From NCBI GenBank assembly GCA_022695795.1, contig MU404131.1, forward strand, positions 62,001-126,000: a stretch of DNA of 64,000 nucleotides, read 5' to 3'. Made by a program: the position numbers and the translations under genes. This DNA comes from Biscogniauxia marginata. Lineage: Eukaryota; Ascomycota; Sordariomycetes; Xylariales; Xylariaceae. The notes under the pieces are model-generated. The model saw nothing but the letters and a program-made list of their open reading frames with translations. It made no database searches and was not told where the DNA came from. Below are positions 59,016 through 64,000 of the stretch, one piece after another. The stretch's first letter is position 1; every line of letters starts with the position of its first letter.

Positions 59016-59867
59016 TTACCACCTCTCCTGAGCGGGTCTCAAGTCTAGCTCATCAATCCACAGGTCGGGCTCCATTCGGCTGAGCCAGAGATACATCTTG
59101 CCGACGCTCTCGGCACTCATCTTCTTACCCGTCCGGACGGCTACGTCCTCCTCAGCCGAGATATCCTGGATGGCGCCGTTCGCGATCGCATGGACGACGT
59201 GGATTCCGTTGGCCGAGTGCTCCTTGCCCAGGGCCTGCGCTACCATGCGCGTCGCGCTCCTCCCCGCCCCGTACGCGGCGTACCCGGCATTCGTGCGCAT
59301 CGCGCCGAGCGTCCCCGTGAACACAATCGTGCCTTTCTTGTCCGGATTGTCGGCGCTCAGCGGCGCCGGGGCGCCGCCGCTCTGCGCGTACATCAACTTG
59401 AGGGCCTCCTGTGCGAACGCGAACGCTCCCGTCGTGTACTCGCTGAGGCTGCGCTCGAACTCCTCGGGCGTGGTGTCGAGGAACGGCTTGCGCAGAGCGT
59501 GCTTGACGTGATATACGGCTAGCTTGAGCTTTAGCGGCGAGAAGTCGGCGTGCGACCTGATCTCGCCGAAGACGCGCCGCAGGTTCGCCGGCGCCGTGTC
59601 GCACGGGAACGGGTGCAGGACTCCGCCGTTCGAGGTCCGCCGGAGCCCCTCGCAGAGCGAGGTCAGGTTCTCGGCGTTCCGCGCGAGAAGCGCGACGGCC
59701 ATGTTGCCCAAGGACGGGTCCGCGAGCACGCGGGCGATGCCGGCGCCGGAGGTGGGACCTATACGTACTCAGTAAGTAGGTGTTGTTGATGTAATGGTGA
59801 GAAAGGATAAGGGGTAGTTGGGATATGCACCTGCACCGATGAGAACTGCGAAACCAATGGGAGCCAT
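59016..59867 (-). CDS. Short-chain dehydrogenase/reductase with Lys-to-Arg active-site motif
   Basis: NAD(P)-dependent oxidoreductase of unknown substrate. Minus-strand exons 59831-59867 and 59016-59758, 259 residues. Splicing of the 37-nt first exon completes the nucleotide-binding loop: VLIGAGPTSGAGIAR, Gly11 to Gly19. The active-site region reads IVFTGTLGAMRTNAGYAAYG followed by AGRSATR: Tyr175 is present but the usual YxxxK lysine is Arg179. The serine position is Thr (FTGT). My recollection is that a fungal SDR group with KLAVYHVKHALRKPF-type cores shares YGAGR, so this may be a subfamily trait rather than damage. A long antisense frame on the plus strand is a GC artefact. No neighbouring biosynthetic genes indicate a pathway. 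Confidence 0.85.
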
Positions 59868-60667
59868 AATGACTTTGCTTCTTCTTTATCTTTAACAACG
59901 ACTCCTATATTATATAACTAGTGCTCGAGAGATTCCTCGTGTAGCTTTAGTTGCTACAAAGTGCTATTTTATTATTTGTATTTTTTTACATCAAAGGTGT
60001 TGGTAGGAAGCATAATGAGTTGAGATAATGTGTGTTCACCTACTCGCTCTTATAACTGGCCAGACATGAAACTACTGTAGCATGTGAATGGAATGATCTC
60101 ATGTGTTTTGTCACTACTTCCCCGCCCGATGATCTTAAGTTGTCGTCCTCCTGCAGAACATCTTAAATCCGACAATAAAAAGTCTGTTCTCTCTGCTATG
60201 AGACCTTATTCGCCCGTGTGATCTTCTTTTTGAGGTTGATTCGGAGATTAGTAGATCCCCTCTTAGCCCTCCCTCCCTTAACACCGAAACCGGCATCAAG
60301 GTTGATCCAAGTTGTTAGGTAATTGTACTTATTTTTCGTGTTAATAAATTCTACGAATAGCGGACCGAGCGATCACAAGTATTGGCCCGGAGTACAGAAC
60401 TACCTACGCCCGTATCGGATATCGTGCTATAGGCCTGTTATATGCCTATACATAGGTGGGTTGGAGTACAGATATTACCTGAACATAGTTTCTCCCTATG
60501 AATTGAGGCAGGGGTTATTGTCTATCAGTACGAACGAATAGAGGTAATGAATATACCTATACAAGCAAGAATTTGTAGCTTGAGCTTAACGATATGCAAA
60601 AGTTGGCATTTAGTCACAAAACACATGTGCTCTAACTATTTACCTACCTAACCCCCCCTTCCCCTAT
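59868..60667. other. Intergenic region between SDR and secreted glycoprotein gene
   Basis: Contains the presumed SDR promoter and the 3' end of the next minus-strand gene. No gene-like frames. Confidence 0.5.
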
Positions 60668-62479
60668 TCAAGAATACACCGTTGACAACGTCACACCTGT
60701 ACAATTCCACCCGTCCACTACCGCCATCCCATCCCCGTCACTCGTGATATCCAGCCCCAACCCGCAGCCCACCCAGAATCTCTTGTCCCCTTCCTCCTCC
60801 ACCTCGCACGCCAGACTCCCCCCGTCCGCACTGCATCGCAGCGCCGCGTACCCGTTCTGGTCGATCGCCTCCAGTACAACCGGGTCCACGAACCAGACTG
60901 CGCTGCCCGCGGCCTCGGTATGGTTCCCCGCAATCGCGATCGCGGCGTTGCCCTCCATGCCCGCGTACCCCACCGCGCACAGGTGCCCGCTTCCCTCGAC
61001 GCTGAAGCGTGTCGACGAGACCGCCGCCGACGTGAAGATTACGGCGTCCCCGCTCATCTTCAGGTACCACCCGTCGAACATGCCGCCCGGCTGTGCCACC
61101 TGAACGGCGAAGGGCGCGGTTGTCGTGCCGCAGGTACGGTCTAGGGTTGCGGTTGCGGTGCTCGTGGCGTTGGAAATGCGATCTGCGCTGGTCGAGTTGA
61201 GGAAGGGGGCGCGCGTAGTGTTGAAGGATGGGATGGCCGTGGCGTTCAGAACGGGAGCGCTTGTGATGTTAACGAATGCCGTAATCGAAGCTGTCGAGTT
61301 TGAAAACCTTGCCGTGCTTGTAGCATTCGAGAGAGCGTTGATGGTCGAGTTGAGGAATGGTGCAGAGCCTGCAGAGCCTGCAGCGCTAGGAGCTACAGCC
61401 AAGCTAGTGCTATTCGAAATCATAACCCCCGTAGAGTTGACGAAACTTGTAGGGTTCGTATGGTTCATAGGTGAAACTGTAGTGGTAGCATTCAGAGCCC
61501 ACCCCGTGCTCGCTGTATCCTGCTGTTTGGAAACACCCGTTGGGTTTGCAAGCCTAGTTGTATTGGAGAACGACAATATGCCCGTCGCATTGCTGTGCCC
61601 TATCATGTTACTTAGTCCCATTGGTATTCCTAGGCCTGAGGCGGTTGCAAGTGAAGTATTCGTCTCCGTGATCGATATTTGGTCCGCCACCATTGGATCC
61701 TTCAGCCTATACTTGTCGCTGCTTGACGCTGAGTCGACTGGCACGAGTGGAAGGCTTGGGCTCGGGGAGATTTGAGAAGTTGTTTCATTTAGAATGGTTG
61801 CTGTCGTATTGCTGAACCTCGTGCTTGTGGAGTTGCTGAACAGGGCAGAGCCATTGCCATGGCTTACCGTAGGTTGGATTGCTGAAGCTGCTGTCGTCGT
61901 TGTAGTCACTATATCGCTCAGGATTTGTGTCGTGCTTAGAGTTGCTTTGGTCACAGTGGTTGGGGTGACTCCTAGACAGGAGCATGCTGATGCATAGGCA
62001 GCTGGAGAGATACAAGCAGCCGCATATCCAGGCACTGATGTAGCTTGAGCTGCTACTGGAGTGGTGGTCTGGATTGTGTTATCTATAGCTCTTCCCATTA
62101 ATATGTCAACGACTTCATGTTGTTGGAGCCATCGTTTTGAAGGTTCCGGCGTAGTAGTGATGTCCTCCGTTGTTGTTCTGGTCGCAGTACTAATTGTTGT
62201 CACCGCGGTGGTGCTGTTGCTCATTGTCAATTATCTCTCAGGGACAGAACTAATAGTTCACGTACCTTGTATCCGAAATCACGGTGATTCTTACGAACGC
62301 TTCACAATCATTTTTCCTTAGAAATGTCGCAACTTTCTGAACCGCTGGTTCTCCCGCGTTAGAATAGTCTGTCTTGGGGCTGCAAATATCCGACACTTAC
62401 CCCGAAGGCAGTCATTCGCTGCACATTTTGCTGCTGTCTCTGTTACTAACGCTGCTAGGGCGAAGAAGAGGGGATGCAT
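60668..62479 (-). CDS. Secreted Ser/Thr/Asn-rich glycoprotein
   Basis: Minus-strand exons 62401-62479, 62266-62344 and 60668-62219, giving 569 residues. Exon 1 encodes a signal peptide (MHPLFFALAALVTETAAKC). The joined N-terminal module has paired cysteines (CAANDC, NDCEAF) and leads into an A/S/T-rich part with CISPAAYASACSCLG. The middle (about residues 150-420) is a degenerate series of NxS/T sequons (FSNSTSTRFSNTT, FLNSTINALSNATSTARF), so it should be heavily N- and O-glycosylated. The C-terminal 150 residues look like a folded beta-rich domain with GGMFDGWYLKMSGDAVIF, HLCAVGYAGMEGN and RFWVGCGLGLDI. I see no GPI signal. Role unknown; cell-wall or secreted adhesin-like protein is the best guess. 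The first acceptor was chosen because the other nearby AG leads to a stop. Confidence 0.72.
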
Positions 62480-63376
62480 CTCGCAGCATCAATTTAGTAT
62501 GCAATTATTTCGCCGCATGCTCCTTGATGAAGTAGTCAAAATTCGATCTCACAATAGTCATCCGCAAATTGCGTCATGATCCTGGGGCTAAGAGAATGAA
62601 AGAAGCCTTTCAAGAGACCCCTCCCTCTCTATTCTCAAACACGGAGAACTTGGAACCATTCGCACGATGTCGCAGTCATCGACGCTTTAATTTCATTATT
62701 ATGCACGCTTGTAAGGAGAGCTAAGCATCGTGGGACCAATAATCGGCTTTCGATCTAAGTCCAGGGGGTTGGATCTGACCGGATCTAACTACGACTCGCT
62801 GGGGACTGAGATATCCCTGCAGCTTAACTCTCAATACTTATTACAGGCCACTCGTCATTTATACGACTCTTCGTTAATATACGCACGATACATAAAAAGG
62901 GCGAGAGTATAAGAAGGACAAGTATAATGATAGAATAAAAATGTCATTAATCTATATAGAATAAGGGAAAACATAATACCATGGTATTTTACCTATTAGA
63001 CAGCTATATATTACTAAGTCATTGCGATTTCAAATTGAACTAAGTAGACCTGGTATATCTACTCATCCTGCTAACTTAAATCACTTAATAACTCGTTTAA
63101 CTACCTACATAGTGTTATTTGGTGACATTCATTCACCAAAGCAGATCTCTAGAAGCTTCTTACTATAAAGTTCAAATTATTCAAGCTTTTATAAACAAGA
63201 TCAATTGCTTTATATAAGATGTATCAGATTCTATAGGTTTTCTACGGGTGCCTCAGTTAAATCAACTTACCAGTCCGTAATATATTATATGTACATGTTA
63301 AGTCGAGTTAACGGATAACACAGCTACGGGGCTCATGTAGGGTATTTTATCCCAACTCAAAGGTGACTAGATCTAC
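62480..63376. other. Intergenic region becoming TA-rich to the right
   Basis: Promoter side of the secreted glycoprotein gene, then a TA-dense stretch (about 62880-63360) resembling RIP-decayed DNA and leading directly into the broken element at the window edge. Confidence 0.5.
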
Positions 63377-64000
63377 CTATATGACGAGAATCTTCTGTCC
63401 TTGCGTAAGAGGATTAGACGGATTGAGTTCAGTGGCGCATGTGGAAGCAAGAATTGAGAAAACCAGCTTGATCAACTTTTTCATCTGGTCGATAACTGGC
63501 CGTACCAATATGTCGTTTTCATCGCCGTTTACCATGTCGAGTAGCTTGGCCCGGCCGTCGCCATCCAAACGCGTGTGAAATGTAGCATCTTATTCGGCTC
63601 GTCTCGTCTAGGCTTCTCCCGAATGGCAAGGTCCTGCGCAGCGCGGTTATCTCGGCGGCAGCGCTCCAGCATGGCCGCCAGAGACTTAGTAGGGATGTGA
63701 TGTGGGGTCTCCTGGCACTGGTATCTCTGCCAGCTCTTGGTTCGGAATACCTGTGCTTGTATAGGCTTGAATGTCACCGAACCGGCGTGCTTCATGCGTA
63801 CGTGCTCTCGAATACGGGTTACCTCGCTGACACAATAGGGGCAGTCGGAACACCTGTTCACCGTCTCCGCTGCCAGGAAACTAACCGGTTCGATAGGTTG
63901 CACAAGCTCGGTCCCCTAGAACCAGGCCGTGTGTTTCTCATCGTCTGTCATCAGGAGGTCGAGCCCCTGTAGCTTCTTAATAGTGTCGTCTCTGGCTTGG
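63377..64000 (-). pseudogene. Broken C2H2-type (OrsD/DUF3505-like) element fragment
   Basis: Minus-strand coding remnant entering from the right edge. In frame from 64000 it reads ARDDTIKKLQGLDLLMTDDE, then TAWF and an in-frame TAG (63916-63918), then continues GTELVQPIEPVSFLAAETV with a zinc-finger-like CSDCPYCVSEVTRIREHVRM-KH pattern and AQVFRTKSWQRYQCQE. Near 63570 the sense jumps to another frame (FHTRLDGDGRAKLLDMV, VRPVIDQMKKLIK) ending at 63377. One stop plus one frameshift indicates a pseudogene. The arrangement of Cys and His followed by VQ-x-F and a helical tail recalls the DUF3505/OrsD family, often multicopy in fungi. An intron instead of a frameshift cannot be fully excluded. Confidence 0.5.

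Noticed and set aside
59152..59898. 248-codon minus-strand alternative frame over the SDR
   Set aside because: Arg-rich frame-shifted translation of the SDR exon; the SDR frame has the nucleotide-binding and active-site motifs.
1..64000. Secondary-metabolite cluster, CRISPR array, prophage or defence island
   Set aside because: No PKS, NRPS or terpene synthase genes, no regular direct repeats with spacers and no phage genes are present; the window is eukaryotic housekeeping plus accessory genes.

Overview
This 64 kb window is nuclear DNA of a filamentous ascomycete (Pezizomycotina, most likely a Sordariomycete). Three things point there. Genes carry many short introns (about 46-120 nt) with GTANGT-type donors and CTAAC/CTGAC branch points. 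The gene set includes ApsB/Mto1, a type I metacaspase, a YIL108W-type metalloprotease with a jacalin domain, Pom152 and Utp22. Codon third positions are GC-rich, while TA-rich islands look like RIP-decayed DNA. I could place 16 intact genes plus one decayed element, and I rebuilt exon structures by joining reading frames across splice sites.

Left part (1-13 kb): nucleoporin Pom152 (minus, its C-terminus runs off the window), a UCH37/BAP1-type ubiquitin hydrolase (plus, 6 exons), phosphatidylserine synthase (minus, 4 exons), and a HExxH metalloprotease with a C-terminal jacalin fold (minus, 4 exons). A 5.2 kb intergenic region (13-18.2 kb) follows, with microsatellites and several perfect palindromes but no gene.

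Middle part (18-47 kb): a Whi5/Nrm1-like G1/S repressor candidate, a mucin-like single-pass membrane protein, an unrecognised 669-residue protein with a tiny first exon, a type I metacaspase with a 401-nt penultimate-region intron holding a hairpin, the microtubule-organiser ApsB/Mto1 with duplicated coiled-coil blocks, and an FBXO21-like protein (F-box, transglutaminase-like region, YccV domain).

Right part (47-64 kb): Utp22 (rRNA processing) and mitochondrial SCOT are divergently arranged. They are followed by two uncharacterised proteins, a short-chain dehydrogenase with Lys replaced by Arg in the active-site motif, a secreted Ser/Thr/Asn-rich glycoprotein, and a broken C2H2-type element fragment at the right edge.

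Most genes are independent housekeeping functions; I see no operon, biosynthetic cluster, CRISPR or prophage. The strongest unexplained signal is the 10-bp palindrome TACCTAGGTA. I found nine exact copies by eye, all outside coding exons apart from one that overlaps a splice acceptor, and all left of 46.8 kb. About 0.06 copies would be expected by chance at equal base frequencies.
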